From an uncultured Bacilli bacterium (GTDB lineage: Bacteria; Bacillota_I; Bacilli_A; RF39; UBA660): 63,302 nucleotides of DNA. The DNA lies in NCBI GenBank assembly GCA_947629255.1, contig CANRDF010000004.1, positions 1 through 63,302 of the forward strand, read 5' to 3'. Under the pieces are notes generated by a model, which was given only the letters and a program-made list of their open reading frames with translations, was not told the DNA's origin and did not search any database. The position numbers and the translations under genes were made by a program. Positions 46,822-57,091 of the stretch are shown piece after piece (positions within the stretch are counted from its first letter, which is position 1; the number at the start of each line of letters is the position of its first letter).

Positions 46822-48102
46822 ATGAACATCTCGTTACTACCAGCAGATAAATATATTGTACTTAATAAAACACTTCTTACAGAATTAGATTGTAAATATT
46901 TAGTAAGTCTTTATGAACCTATTATTGGCTCCAATGCAGTCAGTTTATATATGACTTTATGGAGAGACTTAGAGCGTTATAATTCTGTAAGTACCGATTA
47001 CTCTCATCATCACCTTATGACTCTGTTAAAAATGAATTTAGAATCCATTAAAATGGCTCGTAAAACATTGGAAGCTGTTGGATTATTAAAAACTTATTAT
47101 GAAGCAGGGGAACCAAGTAACTATGTCTATGAATTATATTCACCTATGACTCCAAAAGAGTTTTTTGCAAATCCTATTTTTAATGTTGTTTTATACAATA
47201 ACATCGGGGCGAAAGAATATGACTTATTAAAACAAGAATTTTCCGTTTTACCGTTTTCTTTCAAAGACTATATAGAAATTACGACACCTTTTGATGAGCT
47301 CTTTAAATCATCCAGTGATTCTGTTTCCTTTGAGGCGATTGGAAGAGAAGTTTTACCGATTACTATGCAAGACCAAGTAGATTTTGATTTACTGATTTCT
47401 AGTTTGCCAAGAGGAATGGTAACTGAAAAAACACTTACCAAAAAAATGAAAGAACTTATCAATAACTTAGCGTTGGTTTATGATTTAGATACTTTAAAAA
47501 TGTGTGAAATTATAAGATTATGTATGAATGAAAAAGGTGCGATTGACAAAGAAGAACTACGAATTCAAACAAGAAAATATTATCAATATAATCATCATGG
47601 AAAATTACCAACTCTTATTTATCGGTCTCAACCTGATTATTTAAAAGACCCAGTCGGGGATACATCAAAAAAAGGAAAGATTATTGAAGTTTTTGAAAAT
47701 ACAACACCTTATGATTTTCTTCGAAGTAAATATCATACAGGAAGTCCCACAAATAGGGATTTAAGACTTATTGAATATTTATTGGTCGATGTTGGATTAC
47801 AGCCGGCTGTATGTAATGTGCTCATTGATTATGTTCTTAAAAAAAATAATAATAAATTAAATAGTTCTTTTGTAGAAACGATTGCTGGTCAGTGGAAACG
47901 AATCGGGGTTCAAACAGCAAAAGATGCGATGGCATTAGCCGAGAAAGAACATAAAAGAATGATGAATAAATTAAATAAAGTAAGTAATAAACCTGTCTCT
48001 AATGATGTACCAGTATGGTTTAATGAAAAGATTGAAAAAGAGGGTATGACAGAGGAAGAATCAAATGAACTTGAAAGTATGTTAAGTAAATATAAAGATT
48101 AG
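46822..48102 (+). CDS. dnaB: Replication initiation/membrane attachment protein DnaB (Firmicutes-type)
   Basis: ISLLPADKYIVLNKTLLTELDCKYLVSLYEPIIGSNAVSLYMTLW; adjacent dnaI; start refined from 46615. Confidence 0.85.
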   Translation: MNISLLPADKYIVLNKTLLTELDCKYLVSLYEPIIGSNAVSLYMTLWRDLERYNSVSTDYSHHHLMTLLKMNLESIKMARKTLEAVGLLKTYYEAGEPSNYVYELYSPMTPKEFFANPIFNVVLYNNIGAKEYDLLKQEFSVLPFSFKDYIEITTPFDELFKSSSDSVSFEAIGREVLPITMQDQVDFDLLISSLPRGMVTEKTLTKKMKELINNLALVYDLDTLKMCEIIRLCMNEKGAIDKEELRIQTRKYYQYNHHGKLPTLIYRSQPDYLKDPVGDTSKKGKIIEVFENTTPYDFLRSKYHTGSPTNRDLRLIEYLLVDVGLQPAVCNVLIDYVLKKNNNKLNSSFVETIAGQWKRIGVQTAKDAMALAEKEHKRMMNKLNKVSNKPVSNDVPVWFNEKIEKEGMTEEESNELESMLSKYKD

Positions 48103-48111
48103 GAGGGCCTT

Positions 48112-48972
48112 ATGTTTGTAAGTGGAAATAAAAATATAGAAGCATTAGAAAAAAATTTAAAAGAAGCATGTCAAAATGAGAGTTTCCGTGAATTAGTGAA
48201 GTCTGTTGGACTTACCAAAGAAGAAACAATGAAAAAAGTTACTAAATTACAAGATACTGTGGAAGAACTTGAACATTGTAAAAAATGTAAAGGTCTTTTT
48301 GAATGTAAAAATGCTTACTTAGGACATGTGAGTATGCCTAAGAAAGAAGAAGGATTATTCACTTTCTCTTATGTTCCATGTCGTTATAAAGTGAAAGAAA
48401 ATGAAGTGAGAAAAAGTGAACTTGAAAAAAATAAAGAAGCAAGAATGAAAGATATTGATGGCAGTGATAAAAAAAGAGCAAAAGTGATTAAATGGATTAT
48501 TGAATACTTTGAAAACTTTGATTTTTCAAAACCTCAAAAAGGACTTTATTTAAGTGGAAGTTTTGGCTCTGGAAAAACATTTTTAATCGGTGCTTTATTA
48601 AATGAACTAGAAGAAAAGAAAAACGTGACTACTGAACTTATTTATTTTCCTGAAGTTTTAAAAGATTTAAAAGATTGGGAATTTTATGATGCTAAGATGA
48701 ATTATTATCAAACAGTGGATGTTTTGTGTATTGATGATATTGGAGCCGAAAAGGTGAGTGAATGGAGTCGTGATGAAGTATTGGGAACGATTTTACAATC
48801 GAGAATGAATTCTCATTTACCAACCTTCTTTACATCCAATTTAACTTTAGAAGAACTAGAAATTCATTTAGCTGGGAAAGAATTGGATAAATTAAAAGCA
48901 AGAAGAATTATTGAAAGAATCAAACAACTCACGGAAGAACTTTCTTTAATAAGTGAAAATCGAAGAAAATAA
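48112..48972 (+). CDS. dnaI: Primosomal protein DnaI (helicase loader)
   Basis: GLYLSGSFGSGKTFLIGAL; CIDDIGAEKVSEWSRDEVLGTILQSRM. Confidence 0.9.
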   Translation: MFVSGNKNIEALEKNLKEACQNESFRELVKSVGLTKEETMKKVTKLQDTVEELEHCKKCKGLFECKNAYLGHVSMPKKEEGLFTFSYVPCRYKVKENEVRKSELEKNKEARMKDIDGSDKKRAKVIKWIIEYFENFDFSKPQKGLYLSGSFGSGKTFLIGALLNELEEKKNVTTELIYFPEVLKDLKDWEFYDAKMNYYQTVDVLCIDDIGAEKVSEWSRDEVLGTILQSRMNSHLPTFFTSNLTLEELEIHLAGKELDKLKARRIIERIKQLTEELSLISENRRK

Positions 48973-48974
48973 TT

Positions 48975-49256
48975 TTAAGAACATTTCTTTTTTAACTTTT
49001 CGATTTCACATTCCATTCTTTTTAAGACTTCAATTAAAGAATCCATTTGCATTTGACTATTTTGGTTTTGATTCGTTTCCATTCTTCCTTGGATTAAAGC
49101 AAGTTGTCCAGCATAAGCAAGAAGGTAATCTCCGACGAGGACAAGCCAGTTTCCCACACTGTTGGCTTCGTTAGGAGTGAGTTCTGGAGATATCACCGCG
49201 CCTATAATGGCTGCTGAAATTGAATAGAGTTGAGGGTCTATATTGGGAGGAAACAT
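48975..49256 (-). CDS. Conserved small protein, unknown function
   Basis: MFPPNIDPQLYSISAAIIGAVISPELTPNEANSVGNWLVLVGDYLLAYAGQ; start refined. Confidence 0.6.
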   Translation of the reverse strand: MFPPNIDPQLYSISAAIIGAVISPELTPNEANSVGNWLVLVGDYLLAYAGQLALIQGRMETNQNQNSQMQMDSLIEVLKRMECEIEKLKKKCS

Positions 49257-49356
49257 GGATACCTCCTTTTTTAACATTATATGCAAAATGATTAAAAATA
49301 AAATGATTCCCGAAACTTTTTTCTTACATATACTACCTTAGAAAGGTACGATGTTT

Positions 49357-49584
49357 ATGATAAAAGCATCAGATTTAAAAGTAGGAGAAAGTGGGATTAT
49401 TAAAGAAATTCATTTAGAAGAACAAAAATATTTTAAAACGTTGCATTTAGGTGTTATCAAAGGAAACAAAATTCGATGTGTCTTTGAAAGTCCTTTAAAA
49501 GACCCGATTGCTTATACCATCTATGGTTGCACTTTTGCATTAAGACAAGAAGATGCGGATAAAATTATGGTGGAGTATGCATAA
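49357..49584 (+). CDS. feoA: Ferrous iron transport protein FeoA
   Basis: SH3-like FeoA pattern; overlaps feoB. Confidence 0.85.
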   Translation: MIKASDLKVGESGIIKEIHLEEQKYFKTLHLGVIKGNKIRCVFESPLKDPIAYTIYGCTFALRQEDADKIMVEYA

Positions 49585-51529
49585 GAAAGTGTGTTTAATT
49601 GGAAATCCGAATGTGGGAAAGTCTTCTTTATTTAATATTTTGACACATAAAAATCAACATACGGGAAACTGGACGGGGAAGACTGTTGAAAACGAAGTCG
49701 GAGAGTTTGTTTATAAAAATGTGACTTGGGAGATTGTCGATTTACCAGGAACTTATTCCTTGATTGGAGAGAGTGAAGAAGAAAAGATTGCCAGTTCATT
49801 TGTTTTAAAAGGCGATTATGATGTTGCTTTGGTGGTTGCCGATGCGACCAACTTAGAACGAAGTCTCACTTTGATTTTAGAAGTTTTAGATGTAACTAAA
49901 AACGTAGTCGTGGCATTAAATCTTATGGATGAAGCTAAATTAAAAAATATTCAAATAGATGTAGAAAAGCTTAAAGAATTTTTAGATGTTCCAGTGATTC
50001 CCACAAGTATGAAAAATGTACAAGGCTTAACTTTGCTTTGTGATACCTTAAATAACGAAAGAAAACCAAGTCAAATCAAAATTGTTCATCAAGAGAAAAT
50101 AAAACATTATTTAGATTGGATTTTAGAAAAAAAGGATTTTAGTCAGGGAATGGCTTTGCATTATTTAAGAGAAAATCATTTTGGGGGAAACGAGAAGGAA
50201 GAACATATTTTAAAATTTTATCAAAAATATATTTCTAGAGTCGAAGTGATATTAAGTTATCATGCTTTTGGACAAGACATCATGAAAGAAGTGATTCATA
50301 GAGACAATGAAAAAGAAAAGAGGGAAGATCGGTTTTGGAATCATATTTTAACAAATAAAAAAACTTGTATTCCATTTTTTATTCTTTTGTTTTTCTTCCT
50401 TTTATTTTTAACGATATATTTATCCAATTTTCCTTCAGAATGGCTATTTTCTTTTTTTGAACAATTAGAGCCTTGGTTATTTAAAGTTTTATCATTTTTA
50501 CCAGAAAGTATTTTAAATCCATTGTTACTTGGAGGATATCGGACTCTTTATTGGGTTGTTTCGGTGATGCTTCCTCCAATGATGATTTTCTTTCCATTGT
50601 TTGCAATACTTGAAGATTACGGACTATTACCTAGAATTGCTTTTAACTTAGATAAACCATTTCAAAAGTGCGGCTCTTGTGGCAAGCAAAGTTTAACTAT
50701 GTGTATGGGACTTGGTTGTAACGCGGTAGGTGTCACTGGAACAAGAATTATGGAAAGTAAAAAAATGCGAATCTTATCGATTCTTACCAATGTTTTCATG
50801 CCATGTAATGGACGCTTTCCAGCAATGATTTGTATGATTCAAATGTTTTTGGTGAGAGACCATTCCTTCTTTGGAAGTTTATGGGCATCTTGCATTTTGT
50901 TATTCATTATTTTGTTTGGAGTTCTTCTCACGTTTCTTGTTACCAAGTTACTCAATTTCTTTCTCTTTAAAGACGAAAAACCGATGTTTATTATGGAACT
51001 TCCATCTTTTCGAAGACCAAAGATATGGAAAACCATTAAAAGTGCTTGGAAAGAAAAAGCTTTTCATGTTTTAAAAAGAGCCATGGTTGTTTCTTTTCCA
51101 GCTGGACTTCTTATTTATTTTCTTGCGAATATCGAGGTTGGTGGTCTTACGATTTTCGAAAGTATTCAAAATTTCTTAAATCCTTTTGGACTTTCGTTAG
51201 GGTTAGATGGAGCTATTCTCTTAGCATTTATATTAGGGTTACCTGCCAATGAAATCGTGATTCCTATTTTGTTACTTGGTTATGCTCGAACAGGAGCTTT
51301 AACAGAATACGAGTCTCTCATGAGTTTAAAAATGATTTTGGTAGGAAACGGTTGGACAATTCTCACAGCAATTAATTTTCTAATTCTTAGTTTATGTCAC
51401 TTTCCATGTGCGACTACACTTCTTACCATCAAAAAAGAGTCGGGAAGCATTCTTTATACATTTTTAGCTTTTATGATTCCGACACTTATTGGTATTTTCC
51501 TTTGTTTTCTCATGAATCTCATATTCTAA
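49577..51529 (+). CDS. feoB: Ferrous iron transport protein FeoB
   Basis: GNPNVGKSSLFN, GNWTGKTVE, DLPGTYSL; CMGLGCNAVGVTGTRI. Confidence 0.95.
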   Translation: MHKKVCLIGNPNVGKSSLFNILTHKNQHTGNWTGKTVENEVGEFVYKNVTWEIVDLPGTYSLIGESEEEKIASSFVLKGDYDVALVVADATNLERSLTLILEVLDVTKNVVVALNLMDEAKLKNIQIDVEKLKEFLDVPVIPTSMKNVQGLTLLCDTLNNERKPSQIKIVHQEKIKHYLDWILEKKDFSQGMALHYLRENHFGGNEKEEHILKFYQKYISRVEVILSYHAFGQDIMKEVIHRDNEKEKREDRFWNHILTNKKTCIPFFILLFFFLLFLTIYLSNFPSEWLFSFFEQLEPWLFKVLSFLPESILNPLLLGGYRTLYWVVSVMLPPMMIFFPLFAILEDYGLLPRIAFNLDKPFQKCGSCGKQSLTMCMGLGCNAVGVTGTRIMESKKMRILSILTNVFMPCNGRFPAMICMIQMFLVRDHSFFGSLWASCILLFIILFGVLLTFLVTKLLNFFLFKDEKPMFIMELPSFRRPKIWKTIKSAWKEKAFHVLKRAMVVSFPAGLLIYFLANIEVGGLTIFESIQNFLNPFGLSLGLDGAILLAFILGLPANEIVIPILLLGYARTGALTEYESLMSLKMILVGNGWTILTAINFLILSLCHFPCATTLLTIKKESGSILYTFLAFMIPTLIGIFLCFLMNLIF

Positions 51530-51533
51530 AAAA

Positions 51534-51562
51534 AAATAAGTTCACTCGCGAGAACTTATTTT
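51534..51562. terminator. Bidirectional terminator
   Basis: AATAAGTTCACTCGCGAGAACTTATTTTT. Confidence 0.7.
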
Positions 51563-51978
51563 TCTTCTTTTGTTTTCTTATCTTTAGGTAGTTTACTATT
51601 TACTTCAACGAGTTCTTTATGAATCATTAAAATAAGTAGAGCACCTTCAAAGAGAAGACGTACTATAATATTACCTAAGAATAATACTAATAAGAATTCA
51701 ATGAAACTAGTACTTATTAAACTAAATGAACTGATGGTAATATAAATAGCGATGACAAGATAACAAATTTTTAAAATGGTCTCTAAAGACATCACTTTAA
51801 AAGTTAAAAAATCATAGATTTTCTTTGTTGCGCCAGTATAATGTTCAGCATTTTTAGGATTTAGGAAAGTAAAATATAAAACAATACCAACACATAATGC
51901 AACTAATATACTTACAATCCCCCAAACACTGGAATCCACTGTACTAGTTTGATAACCATATGAATATGGATAGTTCAT
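51556..51978 (-). CDS. Hypothetical membrane protein
   Basis: Multiple hydrophobic segments. Confidence 0.6.
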   Translation of the reverse strand: MNYPYSYGYQTSTVDSSVWGIVSILVALCVGIVLYFTFLNPKNAEHYTGATKKIYDFLTFKVMSLETILKICYLVIAIYITISSFSLISTSFIEFLLVLFLGNIIVRLLFEGALLILMIHKELVEVNSKLPKDKKTKEEK

Positions 51979-52094
51979 AGCTCAAACTCCTTTCTAAAAT
52001 AATCTTATCAAATATTATGTCGAAAAACAAGAAAAATACTTTCGCTTTACTTTTTCTTTGCAAATATATGTGTCATATGATAAAATTTATTTAG

Positions 52095-52168
52095 GCCGAT
52101 TTAGTACAGTGGTAGTACGCATGCATGGTAAGCATGAAAGGAGAGTCCGATTCTCTCAATTGGCACCA
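52095..52168 (+). tRNA. tRNA-Thr (anticodon GGT), CCA encoded
   Basis: GCCGATT...CATGC-ATGGTAA-GCATG...GAGAG-TCCGATT-CTCTC-AATTGGC-A-CCA. Confidence 0.92.
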
Positions 52169-52180
52169 GTTGTGTTTATT

Positions 52181-52207
52181 AAGTCCCATAAATATGGGAC
52201 TTTTTAT
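52181..52207 (+). terminator. Terminator after tRNA-Thr
   Basis: AGTCCCATAAATATGGGACTTTTT. Confidence 0.75.
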
Positions 52208-52239
52208 AAAATTACTCTCAAAATTACTTCTGGTATTTT

Positions 52240-53265
52240 TTAAGTTTTAGACTTCTTGGTTATCTTTTTAGGAATGAAAAGGAATCCAAGTAATAAAACT
52301 TCAAAAATACCTAAAATGATTGGTAAGATATGATATACAATAAGACCTTCTTGATATAAAACGCTACTTAAGATGGACCATCCATATAGAATGATAAGTA
52401 GAACGATAAAATAAATATTTTGATGTTTCTTTGGTAGACTTAGTTTTAGATTATTTCCTATCACTGATAAAGTAATCAAAGAATCAAAGAGCCAAGCAAT
52501 GGATATAATATTTTCTACTTTTTCAATAAAGTTAAAGACTCTTAGCTTCTTTAAAGTCATGTATTCTGGATAACGATAGACTTGCATTAAATTTGGGCCT
52601 AGAATGCCAATAATAAAGAAACATAAAAGAAGAATCGATAAACAAGTGAGTAAATATTTTAAAACAAACTTGTTTTTTTCTGTTGGAATATTTAACATAA
52701 GAAGAAATGGAGCAGTGGAGTAAAAGGCAAAGAAGAGGCTTCCACTTAGAATATCTCCTATAGAATGAGTAAGCACTGGAGTAAAGTATTCAAATTTAAA
52801 GTTTTGAGTGAGTCCAAATATTCCAAATAGAAATAAGAAAAGAGAAATGGGCATTAAAACTTCAGCTACTTTGGCAATAGTGGTAAATCCTGACTTACAA
52901 ATACGGTAAATAATAAAGGGTATCGGAAGAACGATAAAAAATACGGGAGACTTAATTAAAAAGAAAGAACTTGCAAAAGTTTGAAAAACAAAAACAATTT
53001 GAGAGTAGATAAAGATGTTAAAGAGAAAGAAAAGAATTTTTAAAGGCCATTTGGTCCATGATTTTGTTTCGTTTAAATTTCCTTTTAATTTTTCTTTCGC
53101 TGTTTGAAATAAGAAAATAATGAAAGAGCCAATTAAAATACCTAGAATACAAGCAATCCATGCATCTTTATCTAATAATTTAGAAAGTAAAGAAAAACCA
53201 AATCCTAGGAAGAAAGCTCTTCCTAAAAAATAAGAAAGAGAAAAAGTTTTAAGATTATTCATCAT
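52240..53265 (-). CDS. gerAB: Spore germination permease GerAB family
   Basis: 10+ TM amino-acid permease-like; in gerA-type operon. Confidence 0.85.
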   Translation of the reverse strand: MMNNLKTFSLSYFLGRAFFLGFGFSLLSKLLDKDAWIACILGILIGSFIIFLFQTAKEKLKGNLNETKSWTKWPLKILFFLFNIFIYSQIVFVFQTFASSFFLIKSPVFFIVLPIPFIIYRICKSGFTTIAKVAEVLMPISLFLFLFGIFGLTQNFKFEYFTPVLTHSIGDILSGSLFFAFYSTAPFLLMLNIPTEKNKFVLKYLLTCLSILLLCFFIIGILGPNLMQVYRYPEYMTLKKLRVFNFIEKVENIISIAWLFDSLITLSVIGNNLKLSLPKKHQNIYFIVLLIILYGWSILSSVLYQEGLIVYHILPIILGIFEVLLLGFLFIPKKITKKSKT

Positions 53266-54352
53266 TTGTCACCTGAAATATTAATCCATTTTTATTGATA
53301 TTTACATTTACCTCAAACTCCACAGGATATTGATACCAATTGGATAAATCCTTTCTATTTTTTTTATAATATAAATTATTGATTCCTAATATATCGGTTT
53401 GATACGTTTTTAGTTTCTGAAAAACTTTACGAAATTCTTGTTCGACTACTGTATTAAATTTACTCTCTAATTCTTGATAACTTTTTGTTTCTCTAAAGTT
53501 GTAATGACATTCATCTGAAATGATGCTTGCTTCTAAATTACTTTTGATTTTGATCGTGTTATCTTCTACTTCAACCTCGGAATGCTGATTATCATATAAA
53601 TCAATGATGGTATATTTGTCTTTTTGGTCGTCGCATTCTAAAGTGACATAGTGATTGTAAGAAGTATTATTTAAAACATTAAAGATACCTGCTTCCTCTT
53701 TTTCCAGTAAAGTCACTAATTTTTGTTTTTTGAATGCTCCAATACCAGTTAAGGTAATGACATCGTCTTTTTCTTCGACTGTATTCATATAAGCATCTTT
53801 ATGAGGATCTATTAGTAAATCGACAAAGGTTTCAAAGTCTTGTTTGATGGCAATATTTTCATAAGATTTACTCATTTCGATCATATTTCGAATGGATTCT
53901 GAAGTCACAGGGTTTTCGGTAGTTGGTGTATTTAGTATTTCTTTGGCAGGGCTTCCAATTGCTAGTATTGGAACAAAGATATTTCGAATGTTTGGATTTC
54001 TGAGTAAAAAGTCAATGACATCTTCCATTTTTTCATCCGCGACTTCTTCGCTGAAAAGAATGACTTTGACATGAGAAAAATAGGGTTCTTTACTAATACT
54101 TAGATTGGCATTTACAAATGCTTCTTGGACTGTGATTCCCGATGCTTCGACATAATAGGCTTTACTAGAAGAACCTTGTTCACTTCCTTCACTTTTCTTG
54201 CTATTTAATACTTCATAAGAAACAACAAACTCATGATCGATATAATCAATAGAGATTCCAGAGATAATGGCAAGGTTATTTAATTCTTGATAGTCATAAC
54301 AACCAGTAAGAAAAAAGGGAATAAGCAAAAGTAAAAGAATTCTTTTTTTCAT
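53255..54352 (-). CDS. gerAC: Ger(x)C family germination lipoprotein
   Basis: FFLTGCYDYQELNNLAIISGISIDY. Confidence 0.9.
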   Translation of the reverse strand: MKKRILLLLLIPFFLTGCYDYQELNNLAIISGISIDYIDHEFVVSYEVLNSKKSEGSEQGSSSKAYYVEASGITVQEAFVNANLSISKEPYFSHVKVILFSEEVADEKMEDVIDFLLRNPNIRNIFVPILAIGSPAKEILNTPTTENPVTSESIRNMIEMSKSYENIAIKQDFETFVDLLIDPHKDAYMNTVEEKDDVITLTGIGAFKKQKLVTLLEKEEAGIFNVLNNTSYNHYVTLECDDQKDKYTIIDLYDNQHSEVEVEDNTIKIKSNLEASIISDECHYNFRETKSYQELESKFNTVVEQEFRKVFQKLKTYQTDILGINNLYYKKNRKDLSNWYQYPVEFEVNVNINKNGLIFQVTNDE

Positions 54353-55794
54353 GATTCATTCCTCCTTTGACGACGGAAGTTTTTATCAGTAAGCATTTTA
54401 CTTCGATAAACACTTTTCCAAGATTTTGATTTTAAAAGTCCTTTCATGAAGTAGACTTTATCAAAAGGAGCGATTGGATAAAAGTATGGTTTTCCAAGAC
54501 TTTTTAATTCGACCATATGAATGAGGTAATATAAGAAAGCTAGAACAATTCCATAAAGTCCAAATAGAGCCGCGGCCGTGATAAAAATGAGTCTTGCGTA
54601 TCTTATGGCATCGACAATTTCTTGTTCGGTAAAAATAAGACTTGTAATAAATGTGAAGGCAACGACAATAATCATAATCGGACTTACAAATCCTGCGTTT
54701 ACCGCAGCTTCTCCTAAAATTAAAGCACCGAGAATCGAGATAGCACTTCCATAAGAATTTGGAAACCGGATATCACTTTCTCTTAAGATTTCATAAATGA
54801 AAAGCATGAGAAGGGCTTCAATAATTGCCGGGAATGGAACGTTATCCCGTTGCATTGCAAAGTTAATGAGAAGAGAAGTAGGAATGGTCTCTGGATTATA
54901 ATTAATTAAAGCAATGTAAATCGCGGGAGCCATCATCGAAATAAAAAAACAAAGGAAGCGAATCACTTTTAACAAATTAATATTATTACTTTTATTATAG
55001 TTATCGGTAATAGGATTCATAAAATCCGCGAAGAAAGCGGGGAGAATTAAAGCAAAAGGAGTCGTATCAACTAAAAGAACAATTTTGCCTTCCATTAAAG
55101 CATTGGCTACATGGTCTGGTCTTTCTGTTCGAATGACTGTTGGAAAGTGAGTATTGTTTTCTCTTTGAAAATACTCCATTAGAGTTCCAGAATCTAAAAT
55201 GCCATCGACATCTATTTTTTGAATTTCTTCTTTCACTGAATCTACTAAGTCACTTTCCGCGATATCTTCAAAATATAAGACATTAATAGCCGTGGAGGTT
55301 TTTCTTCCAATCACTAGACTTTCTGATTTTAGAGTTTTCGATTTAATCCGACGTTTGACTAGTCCTAAGTTAATTTGAATATTTTCAGTAAAAGCATCTT
55401 TGGGTCCAAAGACCGCTTGTTCGGTTAAAGGTTCTGGAACACTTCGGTTAATGTCGGCTTTGGTTTCTAAAGCTAGCACTTCTGTACCCTTTATGACTAT
55501 CGTAAAACCATTTGTAATATAGTATTCGATTTGGTCTAACTCTTCAATTACTACTGTATTTGGTGCGGGAATGGAACTTGCTAAATCTTTTAATTTTTGA
55601 TTTGGGGAAGATGCAATCAGAGACATATTTTTTAAAACGTAGTCATTTACTTTATTACTTCCCGTGACACTTTCTAGATAAACAATGTAAACGGTTTGTA
55701 AAGCATTTAATTTGATTGGCTTGATAATGAGGTCGACACTTTTAGAAAATTCTTTTTGAATTCTTTCGACGATTTTATTTTTCATAAATTTCAC
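54349..55794 (-). CDS. gerAA: Spore germination protein GerAA family
   Basis: GKIVLLVDTTPFALILPAFFADFMNP; PFPAIIEALLMLFIYEILRESDIRFP. Confidence 0.93.
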   Translation of the reverse strand: MKFMKNKIVERIQKEFSKSVDLIIKPIKLNALQTVYIVYLESVTGSNKVNDYVLKNMSLIASSPNQKLKDLASSIPAPNTVVIEELDQIEYYITNGFTIVIKGTEVLALETKADINRSVPEPLTEQAVFGPKDAFTENIQINLGLVKRRIKSKTLKSESLVIGRKTSTAINVLYFEDIAESDLVDSVKEEIQKIDVDGILDSGTLMEYFQRENNTHFPTVIRTERPDHVANALMEGKIVLLVDTTPFALILPAFFADFMNPITDNYNKSNNINLLKVIRFLCFFISMMAPAIYIALINYNPETIPTSLLINFAMQRDNVPFPAIIEALLMLFIYEILRESDIRFPNSYGSAISILGALILGEAAVNAGFVSPIMIIVVAFTFITSLIFTEQEIVDAIRYARLIFITAAALFGLYGIVLAFLYYLIHMVELKSLGKPYFYPIAPFDKVYFMKGLLKSKSWKSVYRSKMLTDKNFRRQRRNES

Positions 55795-55891
55795 CGTTTT
55801 TAGTATGAAGCAGTTTTTGTGTTTTAAACATAAAACTAAAATAAATCGACATTTCCTTTGTTTTGTTTTAAAATAAGAGTAGGTGTTTGAT

Positions 55892-57091
55892 ATGCAAGTA
55901 AAAATTGAAAAACAAGATTATGAAGGAAGGGGAGTTACTCACATTGATGGAAAAGTCGTATTTGTTCCAAGAATGCTCCCAGAAGAAGTTGGGGAGATTC
56001 ATATTGAAAAGGAAGAAAAAAATTATGCGATTGGAAAAGTGGATGCCATTTTAGAAAAAAGTGATATTCGTATTCCTTCCTTTTGTCCGTATGCCAAAGT
56101 TTGTGGAGGATGTGTCTATGACTTTGTGAGTTCGGCAAACTCTCTTTTGCTCAAAAAAGAAATGATAAAAGATTTAATGCGTCAAAAAGGAATTCCCGTA
56201 GAAGATTTTTCAATCACACCAAGTAGACCTGTTTTAGGGTATCGGAACAAAGGCGTTTTTCATGTGGAAAATGGGCACTTTGGTTTTTATGAAGAAGAAA
56301 GTCATCATTTGATTGAGATTCAAAAGTGTGAACTTATGCATCCAAAGATTAATGAAGTTCTTGCATGTTTCCAAGAATTTGCTTTTTTAAATGGAACATT
56401 CACCGTACGAGTAAGTGAAAAGGAAGAAATCTTACTTTCCATTGAAACAGAAGAACAAATTAAAATCAAAGAAGATTTTGTGAAGAAATTTCCGATGAAA
56501 GGAATTTTACTTAATCATAAATGTGTATATGGTGAGCCTTATTTTTTAGAAGAACAGGATAACATCAAATACATGGTTCATGCTGATGCTTTTTTTCAAG
56601 TGAATCCTTATATTGCTAAAAAAATCAAAGAAGAAGTATTAAAAGAAGTAAATCCAAATGATATCGTCTTTGACCTTTACTGTGGATGTGGATTTTTTAC
56701 ATTTCCGATTGCTAGAATAGCCCGAAAAGTCTATGGAGTGGAGGTAAGTCCAGCTTCTATTTTAAATGCGGAGAAAATGAAGAATGAAAATCATGGGGAA
56801 AACATTAGCTTTCATGTGGGAAAAGTAGAAAAAATACTCCCGAATATCAGTGAAGATTGTTCTTTCGTTCTTGTTGACCCACCTCGAAATGGACTTGATA
56901 AAACAGTCATAGAGTTTTTGCTTAAAAAAAGAATTCCAAAAATCATTTATATTTCTTGTAATCCAAAGACTCTAGCGCGGGATTTACAAAAACTGATGAG
57001 TCAATATCAAATCAAGTCTTTCCAGTGTTTTGATATGTTTCCCTTTACAAAACACGTGGAATGTTTTTGTGTTTTAAATCTAAATATTTAA
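55892..57091 (+). CDS. 23S rRNA (uracil-C5)-methyltransferase, RlmD/TrmA family
   Basis: CPYAKVCGGC; FDLYCGCGFFTFPIA; DPPRNGLD; YISCNPKTLARDL. Confidence 0.9.
   Translation: MQVKIEKQDYEGRGVTHIDGKVVFVPRMLPEEVGEIHIEKEEKNYAIGKVDAILEKSDIRIPSFCPYAKVCGGCVYDFVSSANSLLLKKEMIKDLMRQKGIPVEDFSITPSRPVLGYRNKGVFHVENGHFGFYEEESHHLIEIQKCELMHPKINEVLACFQEFAFLNGTFTVRVSEKEEILLSIETEEQIKIKEDFVKKFPMKGILLNHKCVYGEPYFLEEQDNIKYMVHADAFFQVNPYIAKKIKEEVLKEVNPNDIVFDLYCGCGFFTFPIARIARKVYGVEVSPASILNAEKMKNENHGENISFHVGKVEKILPNISEDCSFVLVDPPRNGLDKTVIEFLLKKRIPKIIYISCNPKTLARDLQKLMSQYQIKSFQCFDMFPFTKHVECFCVLNLNI

Noticed and set aside
50871-51591. Small plus-strand ORFs within and after feoB
   Set aside because: Out-of-frame with the clear feoB gene; no homology signal
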